Assembly (NCBI GenBank): GCA_052326605.1
Contig: JBKQMB010000033.1
Coordinates: 1-64,000, forward strand
Direction of reading: 5' to 3'
DNA length: 64,000 bases
Source: Bog-756 sp052326605
Lineage (GTDB): Bacteria; Actinomycetota; Acidimicrobiia; Acidimicrobiales; RAAP-2
The translations under genes were made by a program, and so were the position numbers. Positions 15,515 through 23,351 of the stretch are shown in pieces (position 1 is the stretch's first letter; every line of letters starts with the position of its first letter). The notes beneath the pieces are model-generated. The model saw only the letters and a list, made by a program, of their open reading frames with translations. It had not been told where the DNA came from and did not search any database.

Positions 15515-15552
15515 GCTCCACACGTTACGCCGTGTGGAGCATTTGTGGAGCA
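15514..15552. other. candidate integrase arm-binding sites, tRNA-proximal end of element 2
   Basis: TGCTCCACA (15514..15522, inverted), then TGTGGAGCA at 15533..15541 and 15544..15552. The two direct copies are 11 bp apart, as in element 1. The same 9-mer pair is at 6710..6730 at the other end of the element. Confidence 0.6.
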
Positions 15553-15609
15553 CACCCGTCCCTGTCCCGGCTTTGCAGTCCAGATATGCCGTCTGAACTG
15601 GGATTTTGA

Positions 15610-15652
15610 GTGGGCGCTAGAGGACTCGAACCTCCGACCTCAGCCGTGTGAA
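15610..15652. repeat. attachment site within tRNA-Val (proximal att of element 2)
   Basis: A 43-bp exact match to 6561..6603. It runs from one base outside the tRNA 3' end to the anticodon loop. After it the sequences diverge at once (GAAG here, GAAT there), so the crossover lies within it. Confidence 0.88.
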
Positions 15653-15684
15653 GGCTGCGCTCTAACCAACTGAGCTAAGCGCCC
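15611..15684 (-). tRNA. tRNA-Val(CAC)
   Basis: A 74-nt cloverleaf on the minus strand. The acceptor GGGCGCT pairs with AGCGCCC, with discriminator A. The D-arm is GCTC/GAGC, the anticodon stem CAGCC/GGCTG with loop TTCACAC (anticodon CAC, reads GUG), and the T-arm GGAGG, TTCGAGT, CCTCT. No CCA is encoded. The element integration keeps the gene intact. Confidence 0.95.
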
Positions 15685-15806
15685 GGACGACGGCCGCGGC
15701 ATCGTCACCGTGGCCGAGCAGATGGACATGGTAGCCCGGGACCGGGGAGGGCGGTCCAGGCCCGGGCGGGCGGCCCGGCGGGACGCAGCATGCCCGAGGA
15801 TGCCCC

Positions 15807-17228
15807 TCAGTCGGTCGAACCGACAGGGAACGGAGCCACGATGTCGAGGCCGAGCGCCTCTTCCAACGCCGCCGCCGATCGCAGCACCACCAGGTCGCCG
15901 TGCTGGGGACCGATCAGTTGCAGGCCGACCGGCAGGCCCTCCGAGGTGAACCCGGCACAGATCGTGGCAGCCGGCGAGCGGGTCATGTTGAACGGATAGG
16001 TCAGCTTCACCCAGTTGAGGTCGGCCGTGCCGTTGATCATCCCCGAGCCACCGAGCGAGCGGGGCGGTGGGGCGGCCGCCATGGTGGGGGTGATCAGCAG
16101 GCGCACGTCGTGGAACACGTCCACCAGCCGCAGGTTGAGCAGGTGGCATGCGTCCTCGGCCCGGACCATGTCCAGAGCACTGGTCGACGCCGCTCCGTCC
16201 ATGATCATGGCCAGCACCGGGTCAACCCGCTCCCAAGCCGGGGTGCCCCGGAGATGGGCGTGGGTCCGGAGGTTGTACGCGCCGGACAGGGTCAGCCACT
16301 CGTCGAACGGGTCGACGTCGAATACAGCGTCCAACTCGACCACCTCGGTGCCCAGGGTGGCCATCACCTCCACCGCCCTCCGGCAGACGTCCAACACCTC
16401 TGCGTCCACTTCCGCGTAGCCGAGCGTCGGCGACCAGGCCACCTGACGGGGCGGCCTCGGGCCATCGAGTGCGGCCGTCCACGAAGCCTCCGGGCGGGGC
16501 AGCGACCGCAGGTCGCTGGGATCCGGCCCGACCACGACATCCAGGGCGGCCACCACGTCGGACAGCCTGCGGGCCATCGGGCCCCTGGTCGACAGATGCT
16601 GCCAGTCGGGCGGCTCGGCCCCCCCGCTCGGAACCCGGCCGAGCGAGGCCTTCACCCCCGAAAGGCCGCAGCACGATGACGGGATCCGGATCGAGCCTCC
16701 GCCGTCCGAACCGGTGGCCAGGGGGACCATGCCGGCGGCGATGGCCGCCGCGCTTCCGCCTGAGGAGCCCCCCGGCGTGTGGTCGAGGTTCCACGGATTG
16801 AGCGTCGGGCCGAACACCGGGTTGTCGGTGTCCGGCTTCCATCCGAGCTCGGGGGTGTTGGTCTTCCCCACCACCACGCACCCGGCGGACACCAGGCGGG
16901 CCACCAATGGCGAGTCGGCCGTTGCGCTCGGGCCGCCGGCGAAGGCCAGGGAGCCGTGCGTAGTGATGTAGCCGGCTGCGTCCTCGAGGTCCTTGACCCC
17001 GATGGGGATGCCGGCCAACGGACCGGGGTCCTGTCCGGCGGCCACCGTGGCATCGACCGCCGCGGCGCCCGCCCGCGCCCGCTCCTCGTCGACCGCCACG
17101 AAGGCATTGATCCGCGGATTGTCCTCGGCGATGCGCGAGAGGGCGTGTTCGACCAGTTCGCCGGCGGACAGCCGGCCGCTGCGCACCTGCTCGGCCAGGC
17201 CCACGACCGACTCGCGGCGAAAGTCCAT
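15807..17228 (-). CDS. amidase-signature-family amidase
   Basis: A 473-aa hydrolase. The Ser-cisSer-Lys triad is visible: Lys79 in GIPIGVKD, the GGSSGGS motif (cis-Ser at 155/156), and Ser179 in GSDGGGSIRIP. Length and order fit GatA/AmiE-type amidases. It probably hydrolyses a small carboxamide; the long GatA partner genes (gatB, gatC) are not nearby, so a role in tRNA-Gln amidation is unlikely. It is the first chromosomal gene next to the tRNA integration site. Confidence 0.9.
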   Translation of the reverse strand: MDFRRESVVGLAEQVRSGRLSAGELVEHALSRIAEDNPRINAFVAVDEERARAGAAAVDATVAAGQDPGPLAGIPIGVKDLEDAAGYITTHGSLAFAGGPSATADSPLVARLVSAGCVVVGKTNTPELGWKPDTDNPVFGPTLNPWNLDHTPGGSSGGSAAAIAAGMVPLATGSDGGGSIRIPSSCCGLSGVKASLGRVPSGGAEPPDWQHLSTRGPMARRLSDVVAALDVVVGPDPSDLRSLPRPEASWTAALDGPRPPRQVAWSPTLGYAEVDAEVLDVCRRAVEVMATLGTEVVELDAVFDVDPFDEWLTLSGAYNLRTHAHLRGTPAWERVDPVLAMIMDGAASTSALDMVRAEDACHLLNLRLVDVFHDVRLLITPTMAAAPPPRSLGGSGMINGTADLNWVKLTYPFNMTRSPAATICAGFTSEGLPVGLQLIGPQHGDLVVLRSAAALEEALGLDIVAPFPVGSTD

Positions 17229-17331
17229 GTTCTCGACCGTACCGGGCCGGCTGTCCGGTCACAAGCGCCTCCCGCCGGCGTCCGCCTTCCCCGTTTCGAC
17301 AACCCGAGCCGGCGGGAAGCAGTCTGTGCCC

Positions 17332-18228
17332 ATGAGCCCACCTGTCTCCACGAGTGGAGCGACCATCGCCGGAACCGTGCTCGACCATGTCGCCCACGCT
17401 GTCGTCCGGTGGCCGGACGTGTGGACCCGCTACGCGGTCGATCTCGGCGCGGAGTGGAACTCGGGCGGCCCCGGACCCGGCTTCGCCCCGGCCCAGCTGC
17501 GGTTCGGTAACGGCGCACGGGTCGAGGTCCTGATGCCCCACCGCGTAGAGGTCAACGACTTCCTAGACCGGTTCATCACCAGCAACGGCCCGGGGCCCCA
17601 TCACCTCACCTTCAAGGTCCCCGACCTGCAGGCAGCGCTCGAACGCGTGCTGGAGGCCGGATTCGAGCCCATCGGCGTCGACGTCAGCGATCCGGAATGG
17701 AAGGAGGCGTTCATCCATCCGAAGCGGGCCACCGGGGTTGTGGTCCAATTGGCCGAGCAGCGGATTCCCTGGGTCAGTCCCCCACCAGACGACTACCCTA
17801 CCGAGCGCCGTCGTCGGCCCGATGACTCCGGACCGGCTCCCCCGGCATCCCTCCGATGGGTGGCCCATGTCGTCGCCGACCTCGAGGCAGCTGCCGGGCT
17901 CTTCGCCGGCCTGCTCGGCGGCGTCGTCGTCGACGAGGGGATGCTCCCCGGCCAGCGCTGGGTGGACCTGCAGTGGGCAGGCCCCCTCGGGCTGCGGCTG
18001 ATCGCACCCGCCGATAGCGCCACCGGCCCCCTTCACGCCTGGTTGGGCGGACGAAGCGGTCGTATCCACCATCTCGAGCTCACCGTCGAGGACCCCGCAG
18101 GGGTGCTCGGCGTCCGGCCTGCCGGTTCGCCCCTCGCCCTCATGGGCAGACACGGCACTCCCGTCGACCTCTGGGAGCTCCCACCCGAGGACAATTCGGG
18201 CCTCGGCCTGGTGATCGCGCCGGCTTGA
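17332..18228 (+). CDS. two-domain VOC (glyoxalase-like) protein
   Basis: A 298-aa protein. The first VOC module starts at VLDHVAHAVVRWPDV, includes HHLTFKVPDLQAALERVLEAGFEPIG (blocks HHLTFKVPDL and AGFEPIG) and ends near residue 140. The second runs from RWVAHVVADLEAAAGLFAGLLGG to HHLELTVEDP and PVDLWELP. His pairs typical of metal binding are present in both halves. The likely fold is that of glyoxalase/dioxygenase-type proteins; the substrate is unknown. I use the ATG at 17332, since the frame further up is antisense to the amidase. Confidence 0.75.
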   Translation: MSPPVSTSGATIAGTVLDHVAHAVVRWPDVWTRYAVDLGAEWNSGGPGPGFAPAQLRFGNGARVEVLMPHRVEVNDFLDRFITSNGPGPHHLTFKVPDLQAALERVLEAGFEPIGVDVSDPEWKEAFIHPKRATGVVVQLAEQRIPWVSPPPDDYPTERRRRPDDSGPAPPASLRWVAHVVADLEAAAGLFAGLLGGVVVDEGMLPGQRWVDLQWAGPLGLRLIAPADSATGPLHAWLGGRSGRIHHLELTVEDPAGVLGVRPAGSPLALMGRHGTPVDLWELPPEDNSGLGLVIAPA

Positions 18229-18306
18229 CCCGCCAGCGCGGCCCGGCGAGCCACCACAGCGGGCCCGGCTTCGGAGCCCACCGTCAGGACCGGTAGCCTT
18301 GCCGCG

Positions 18307-18942
18307 ATGGCCACTCGACCTGAAGATCGGAACCGGGGCGGCAAGCCCGGCAAGGCGGGCGTCCCTACCAAGTGGGCCATCGACCGACTCGACGAACGCG
18401 AGAAGCGCTTCTCCTTCGCCGCCGCCGGAGCGGCCGCGCTGTTCGGAACGATCCTCTACTTCACCGAGACCAACAACGCCCATTTCCACCCGGTCAAGGG
18501 CCAGTTCGCGCCGCTCACCACCCTGGTGGTGAGCCTGGTGGCGGCAGCGATGCTGTTGGGCACCACGCTGATCGGCCGGCGGGCGCTGGTCGGCTTCGTC
18601 GCGCTGTTCACCTTCCTGGCCTTTGGCAACTCCGCCCTCGTCCTCGGGTTCCCGTTCCTCGCCCTCGCGGTCTGGCTCCTCTTCCGCTCCTACAAGGTCC
18701 AAAAGGAGGCGGCCGCCAACGTCCGGGCCGCCAAGGCCAGTGGATCCGCAGGTAGCGCCTCGACCACTGGGTCACCGGCGGCGAGGTCGACCGGCAAGGT
18801 CGAGTCGAAGGGGCGCGCCAAGAAGGGACCGGTCACGCCGGAAGCCAACAAGCGCTACACGCCCAAGCGTCCCGCTCCCCCTGCGCCGCCGCCGCCCAAG
18901 CCGTCGTGGCGGGAGCGCAGAGCGGCCAAGGCCGGCGACTGA
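18307..18942 (+). CDS. membrane protein with basic proline-rich tail
   Basis: A 211-aa protein I do not recognise. The N-terminal 35 residues are charged. Hydrophobic segments follow at about 38-53 (FAAAGAAALFGTILYF), 70-87, 93-110 and 108-125. The C-terminal 80 residues are rich in Lys, Ala, Ser and Pro (KRPAPPAPPPPKPSW) and are predicted cytoplasmic and disordered. It stands alone between a VOC gene and a TetR gene transcribed towards it. Confidence 0.75.
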   Translation: MATRPEDRNRGGKPGKAGVPTKWAIDRLDEREKRFSFAAAGAAALFGTILYFTETNNAHFHPVKGQFAPLTTLVVSLVAAAMLLGTTLIGRRALVGFVALFTFLAFGNSALVLGFPFLALAVWLLFRSYKVQKEAAANVRAAKASGSAGSASTTGSPAARSTGKVESKGRAKKGPVTPEANKRYTPKRPAPPAPPPPKPSWRERRAAKAGD

Positions 18943-18949
18943 CCGCTTG

Positions 18950-19636
18950 TCAGACCGCGTCGGTGACCAGAGCGGAGCGCAGCAACTCGAGGATCTCGTT
19001 ACGACGCCGCACCAGCGAGCGGGCGGTCGGCTCCTCCCCGAATGCACGCAGCACCTCCACCTCGGTCAGCATGCCGATCACCGTGGAGTAGATGGCGAGC
19101 AGCAGCAGTCGCGGCTCGTGCCGTCGCATGTGCCCCGCGTCCATCTCCGCCTCGAGGAACTCCGTGGCACGCGTGACCAGCGGTTCGACCGCTGTGACGA
19201 AGCGGGTGGCCGCCGGAGTTCCCAACCGGCCCATCTCGCGCACCAGCCCGACGAGCTCGGGTCGCCTGGCCGCCAGTCGGAACACGGAGCGGACCACCGC
19301 CTCCACCCGTGCCCAGCCGCTGCCGGCAGTGGCCAGCGATGCCTCCAACGCAGCCGACAGTTCGATGGCACTGTGATCGATGACCGCTTCGAGGAGGACC
19401 TCCTTGGACGGAAACCAGTAGAGGATGGTCTGCTTGCGGACTTCGAGGCCGTGAGCCAGTGCGTCGAGCGACGATGCCTCGTAGCCGCGGGTGGCGAACG
19501 AGGCGAGCGCTGCGTCGAGAATCCGTTCGGACGTGCTGGCGCCGTCGGCCACCGGCCGGCCGGCCGCACGCATCGGGCGTGGCCGACTCCGGTCACGCCC
19601 TCCCGACGCTGGCTCTGCCATCCTCGACTCACTCAC
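18950..19636 (-). CDS. TetR-family repressor
   Basis: A 228-aa regulator. The HTH is at about residues 33-75: ERILDAALASFATRGYEASSLDALAHGLEVRKQTILYWFPSKEVLLEA (blocks ILDAALASFATRGYE and TILYWFPSKE). The C-terminal ligand domain has EFLEAEMDAGHMRRHEPRLL. It is divergent from the lipid operon, with only 23 nt between starts, and a 12-bp palindrome in that gap is the obvious operator. A fatty acyl-type effector would fit the neighbours but is inference. The start is GTG at 19636; an ATG 15 nt further in is possible. Confidence 0.9.
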   Translation of the reverse strand: MSESRMAEPASGGRDRSRPRPMRAAGRPVADGASTSERILDAALASFATRGYEASSLDALAHGLEVRKQTILYWFPSKEVLLEAVIDHSAIELSAALEASLATAGSGWARVEAVVRSVFRLAARRPELVGLVREMGRLGTPAATRFVTAVEPLVTRATEFLEAEMDAGHMRRHEPRLLLLAIYSTVIGMLTEVEVLRAFGEEPTARSLVRRRNEILELLRSALVTDAV

Positions 19637-19637
19637 T

Positions 19638-19649
19638 TACCATATGGTA
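19638..19649. promoter_or_regulatory. candidate TetR operator/promoter
   Basis: TACCATATGGTA is a perfect 12-bp palindrome filling the 23-nt gap between divergent starts. Because there is no room for long leaders, at least one of the two mRNAs is probably leaderless, and the palindrome would overlap the promoters. Confidence 0.6.
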
Positions 19650-19659
19650 GACAGATCCG

Positions 19660-22104
19660 GTGACCCGCGTCCGTGACGCCCTGGCCGGCAAGCGCTTCTT
19701 CATCACCGGTGCCACCGGCTTCTTGGGGACCGCCCTGGTCGAGCGCCTCCTGCGGTCCATCCCCGACAGTGAGGTCGTGCTCCTCATCCGACCCGGCCGC
19801 CGTGCCACCCCCATGCAACGGGCCACCAAAGAGATCGTGAAGAACGACTGCTTCGACCGGCTCCGCCATGAGTACGGGGAGCGGTTCGATCCCGACGTGG
19901 TCTCGCGGGTGTCGGCGATCGCCGGCGACGTGGGGACCGACGGCCTCGGCCTCGACGGCGAAGGGCTCAAGAAGCTCTCGGATTGCGACATCGTGATCCA
20001 CTCGGCGGCATCGGTCAGCTTCGACTCGCCACTCGACGCTGCCGTCGAGGTCAACCTCCTCGGGCCCTCGCGGGTGGCGGCGGCCACGGTGGCAGCCAGG
20101 CAGCTCGCCCAACAGGAGGGCCGCCGGGGCCCGGTCCACTTCATCCCGGTTTCCACCGCCTATGTGGCGGGCACCCATCAGGGTGAGGCCAAAGAGGAGC
20201 TGCTGGACGCCAATCCCTTCAGCGTGGAGGTGGACTGGCGCACCGAGGTCGAGGCCGCCCGCCGCCAGCGCGGCGACTCCGAGGCCGAGTCCCGCCGCCC
20301 CGAGCGTCTTGCCCGGTTCAACAAGGAGGCCCGAGGGGAGCTAGGCGGCGCCGGCCTGCATCTCCTGGCCGAGCGGGCGGAACGACTCCGGGAGGACTGG
20401 GTCAAGAAGCAGATGGTCGAGGTGGGCAAGGCCCGCGCCCAGTCGCTCGGGTGGCCCGACGCCTATCCCTATACGAAGGCACTGGGAGAGCGGGCACTCG
20501 TCTCGCAGTTCGGCGACGCACTCCCCATGACCATCGTCCGGCCGTCGATCATCGAGTCGGCGCTCGCCGAGCCCCGCCCGGGCTGGATCCGCGGCTTCCG
20601 CATGGCGGAGCCGATCATCATCTCCTACGCCCGGGGCCTGCTGCGCGAGTTCCCCGGCGTGCCCGAAGGGATCACCGACGTCATCCCGGTCGACCTGGTG
20701 GTGGCCGCCATCATCGCCGTCGCCGGCGAGAGCCTCATCGACCCACCCGAGCGCCACCAGGGCCCGACGGTGTACCACGTCGCCTCCGGGGTCCGGAACC
20801 CGTTCCGCTACGGGCGCCTGGTCGAGCTGGTCACGGAGTGGTTCACCGAGCACCCCCTCTACGACATCGACGGCCAGCCCATCGTGGTGCCGGCGTGGTC
20901 GTTCCCCGGCAGGGGCCGGGTGCAGCGCCAGCTGACCCGGGCCAGCCGGGCCATGGACCTGGCCGAGAGAGTGGTCGGCTCCCTGCCCATCCGCGGACGC
21001 CAGGCCGAGTGGATGGCCGCCCTCGAGGAACAGCACCTCCTTGCCGACCGCGCCCTCGGCTATGTCGAGCTCTACGGCGCCTACACCGAGACCGAGGCCC
21101 TCTACCGCGTGGACCGCCTGCTGGCTCTGTGGGACCGGATGGACGACGACGACCGCCAGTCCTTCTGCCTCGATCCCGCCGCCGTGGACTGGGAGACCTA
21201 TGTCCGCGACATCCACCTACCGTCGATCGTCGAGCACGCCCGGGTGCGCACCACGCCCGGAAAGTCGATCAGGCCCAACCGAGCCGACCGGGCCCGCAAG
21301 GCCATTCTTTCCACGGACCGGCACCTGGCGGCGTTCGATCTCGAGAACACGCTCATCGCCTCCAACGTGGTCGACTCGTATGCCTGGCTGGCGTCTCGCC
21401 ACCTCCCTGCCGGCGAGCGGATCGCGTTCGTGGCCGATCTGATGCGGGAGGCACCCTCCCTGCTCGCCCTCGACCGCCGCGACCGCGGGGACTTCCTGCG
21501 CTCTTTCTACCGGCGCTACGAGGGAGCGCCGATCGATCGGCTGCGCGACGACGGATGGGAGCTCTTCCACCATCTGCTGCTGGCCAAGTCGTTCCCTGCC
21601 GGCATCGCCAGGGTCCGGGAGCATCGGGCACTCGGGCACCGCACCATCCTCATCACCGGGGCCCTCGATCTGGTGGTGGAACCCCTCCGCCCGCTCTTCG
21701 ACGACATCGTCTGTGCCCGCCTGGGCGAGGCCGACGGCAAGTTCACAGGGCGACTCGATGACCTGCCGCCCATCGGCGAGGCCCGGGCCCTCGTGCTCGC
21801 CGACTATGCGGAGGCCGAGGGGCTCAAGCTCGAAGAGTCGATGGCCTACGCCGACTCGGCCAGCGACCTGCCCATGCTCGAGGCGGTGGGCTTCCCGGTG
21901 GCGGTGAACCCCGAGGCCAAGCTGGCGGCCATCGCCCGGCGGCGAGGATGGCACGTGGAGCACTGGCACAAGGCCGAGGGCGGGGCACAGCCGCTCCTCC
22001 CCCTCGGGCCCATCGACCGGCGGGGCTCGCTCCAGCGGGGACGCACCAGCGCGGCGGCCCTGGCCGGTGCGGTCCGGCGAACCACCGCCGGGGGCGACCG
22101 GTGA
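19660..22104 (+). CDS. fatty acyl-CoA reductase-like SDR fused to a HAD-IB domain
   Basis: An 814-aa two-domain protein. Residues 10-380 are an extended SDR of the male-sterility/FAR type: ITGATGFLGTALVERLL, VSTAYVAG, and Y269-x3-K273 in YPYTKALGE. It should reduce an acyl-CoA or other thioester to an aldehyde or alcohol with NADPH. Residues 550-770 are a HAD-IB (SerB-like) domain with FDLENTLIAS at about 557-566, ITGALD and YADSASDLPML. The first HAD motif has Glu where the general acid Asp normally sits, so phosphatase activity is doubtful. GTG start. Its stop overlaps the next gene (GTGA). Confidence 0.85.
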   Translation: MTRVRDALAGKRFFITGATGFLGTALVERLLRSIPDSEVVLLIRPGRRATPMQRATKEIVKNDCFDRLRHEYGERFDPDVVSRVSAIAGDVGTDGLGLDGEGLKKLSDCDIVIHSAASVSFDSPLDAAVEVNLLGPSRVAAATVAARQLAQQEGRRGPVHFIPVSTAYVAGTHQGEAKEELLDANPFSVEVDWRTEVEAARRQRGDSEAESRRPERLARFNKEARGELGGAGLHLLAERAERLREDWVKKQMVEVGKARAQSLGWPDAYPYTKALGERALVSQFGDALPMTIVRPSIIESALAEPRPGWIRGFRMAEPIIISYARGLLREFPGVPEGITDVIPVDLVVAAIIAVAGESLIDPPERHQGPTVYHVASGVRNPFRYGRLVELVTEWFTEHPLYDIDGQPIVVPAWSFPGRGRVQRQLTRASRAMDLAERVVGSLPIRGRQAEWMAALEEQHLLADRALGYVELYGAYTETEALYRVDRLLALWDRMDDDDRQSFCLDPAAVDWETYVRDIHLPSIVEHARVRTTPGKSIRPNRADRARKAILSTDRHLAAFDLENTLIASNVVDSYAWLASRHLPAGERIAFVADLMREAPSLLALDRRDRGDFLRSFYRRYEGAPIDRLRDDGWELFHHLLLAKSFPAGIARVREHRALGHRTILITGALDLVVEPLRPLFDDIVCARLGEADGKFTGRLDDLPPIGEARALVLADYAEAEGLKLEESMAYADSASDLPMLEAVGFPVAVNPEAKLAAIARRRGWHVEHWHKAEGGAQPLLPLGPIDRRGSLQRGRTSAAALAGAVRRTTAGGDR

Positions 22105-23351
22105 AAGCGCTGGTCTTCGAACGGAACCTCCCCCGCTATGCCGCCTCGCGGGTGGCGTCGATCTTCGGTTCGGGGCGGGGCGCAGGCATCGGACCGCTGC
22201 AGCTGCTCGACTGCGAGCCACCCGATCTGCCGGGCGAGGGCTGGTTCCACCTACGACCCCTGCTGTCGGGCATCTGCGGCTCCGACCTGGCCACCCTGGA
22301 CGGGCGGAGCTCGCGCTATTTCGAGGACATGGTGAGCTTCCCGTTCGTACCCGGCCACGAGGTGGCGGGCATCCTCGACGGCGGCGGCATCGACCACGCG
22401 GGGCGTGCGCTCGCACCGGGCACCCGCGCCGTGATCGAACCGGTCCTGGGCTGTGCTCCGCGTCACATCCACCCAATCTGCCCCCAGTGCGCGCAGGGCC
22501 ACACCGGCCTCTGTGGCAACATCGCCTTCGGCGACCTGGCCCCGGGGCTGCAGACCGGCTTCTGCACCGACACGGGTGGTGGATGGTCCACCGCCGGCCT
22601 GGTGGCCCACTCCTCGCAGGTGCACGCGGTCCCCGACGCCTTCTCCGACGAGGACGCGGTCATCGTCGAGCCCACCGCTTGTGCGGTGCATGCGGCACTC
22701 TCGGCCGGCGTCGAGGGCGGCGACGTCGTAGCCGTCATCGGGGCGGGCACGCTCGGACTGGCCACCGTGGCCGCGCTGCACCGGGTCGTGCGGCCGAGCA
22801 GCGACTGCACCGTCGTGGTCGGCGCCAAGCACGCCCACCAACAGGCCCTGGCCGAAGACCTCGGTGCCGACGCAGTGGTCGCGCCCGAGCAGTTGGCCCG
22901 GGCCGTGCGCCGGCGCGTGGGCTCGCTGGTGCTGGCCGGTCGGCTGACCAACGGCGCCGACGTCGTGTTCGACTGTGTGGGCACCGCCGAATCGTTGACC
23001 CAGGCGCTGACCATGGTCCGGCCCCGCGGCCGGGTGGTGCTGGTCGGGATGCCGGGCAAGATGTCGGTCGACCTGGCCCCGCTCTGGCACCGCGAGCTGA
23101 CCCTGGTCGGTGCCTACGCCTACGGCACCGAGGTCCCCCCGGCGGCGGGGGCACCGGCCACCGCACCGACGCGTCGCAGCTTCGAGTTGGCCCTCGACGT
23201 CGTGTCCGCCGCCGGGCTCGGCTCGCTGGTGTCGGCCACCTACCCCCTCGAACGCTACGAGGAGGCCATCGCCCACGCCGGGGCCGCCGGACGCCGGGGC
23301 GCGGTGAAGGTGGCCTTCGATCTCCGCAACCGGAAAGGAAGCACCCGATGA
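22101..23351 (+). CDS. zinc-binding medium-chain alcohol dehydrogenase
   Basis: A 416-aa protein from the GTG at 22101. It has the catalytic-zinc region (LLSGICGSDLATLDG, then FPFVPGHEVAG), a four-Cys structural zinc lobe with CAPRHIHPICPQCAQGHTGLC (blocks PICPQC and GLCGN), and the Rossmann motif VIGAGTLGLATVAAL. Later it reads DVVFDCVGTAESL and GRVVLVGMPG. The size is a little above the usual 350-380 because of an N-terminal insert. It is co-translated with its neighbours and would interconvert an alcohol and aldehyde in the same pathway as the acyl reductase. Confidence 0.87.
   Translation: MKALVFERNLPRYAASRVASIFGSGRGAGIGPLQLLDCEPPDLPGEGWFHLRPLLSGICGSDLATLDGRSSRYFEDMVSFPFVPGHEVAGILDGGGIDHAGRALAPGTRAVIEPVLGCAPRHIHPICPQCAQGHTGLCGNIAFGDLAPGLQTGFCTDTGGGWSTAGLVAHSSQVHAVPDAFSDEDAVIVEPTACAVHAALSAGVEGGDVVAVIGAGTLGLATVAALHRVVRPSSDCTVVVGAKHAHQQALAEDLGADAVVAPEQLARAVRRRVGSLVLAGRLTNGADVVFDCVGTAESLTQALTMVRPRGRVVLVGMPGKMSVDLAPLWHRELTLVGAYAYGTEVPPAAGAPATAPTRRSFELALDVVSAAGLGSLVSATYPLERYEEAIAHAGAAGRRGAVKVAFDLRNRKGSTR

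Larger units (their letters stand above)
6561..15652. mobile_element. integrative element 2 at tRNA-Val (about 9.05 kb)
   Basis: Bounded by 43-bp exact direct repeats of the tRNA-Val 3' end (6561..6603 and 15610..15652). It carries its own integrase next to the tRNA end, an excisionase, a toxin-antitoxin pair next to the far end, and matching TGTGGAGCA arm-site pairs inside both ends. No replication, conjugation or capsid genes are seen, so it would depend on help for transfer. Confidence 0.8.

Noticed and set aside
16222..17541. 439-aa ORF in another frame of the amidase
   Set aside because: Low-complexity Arg/Gly-rich shadow frame; the amidase frame has all catalytic motifs.
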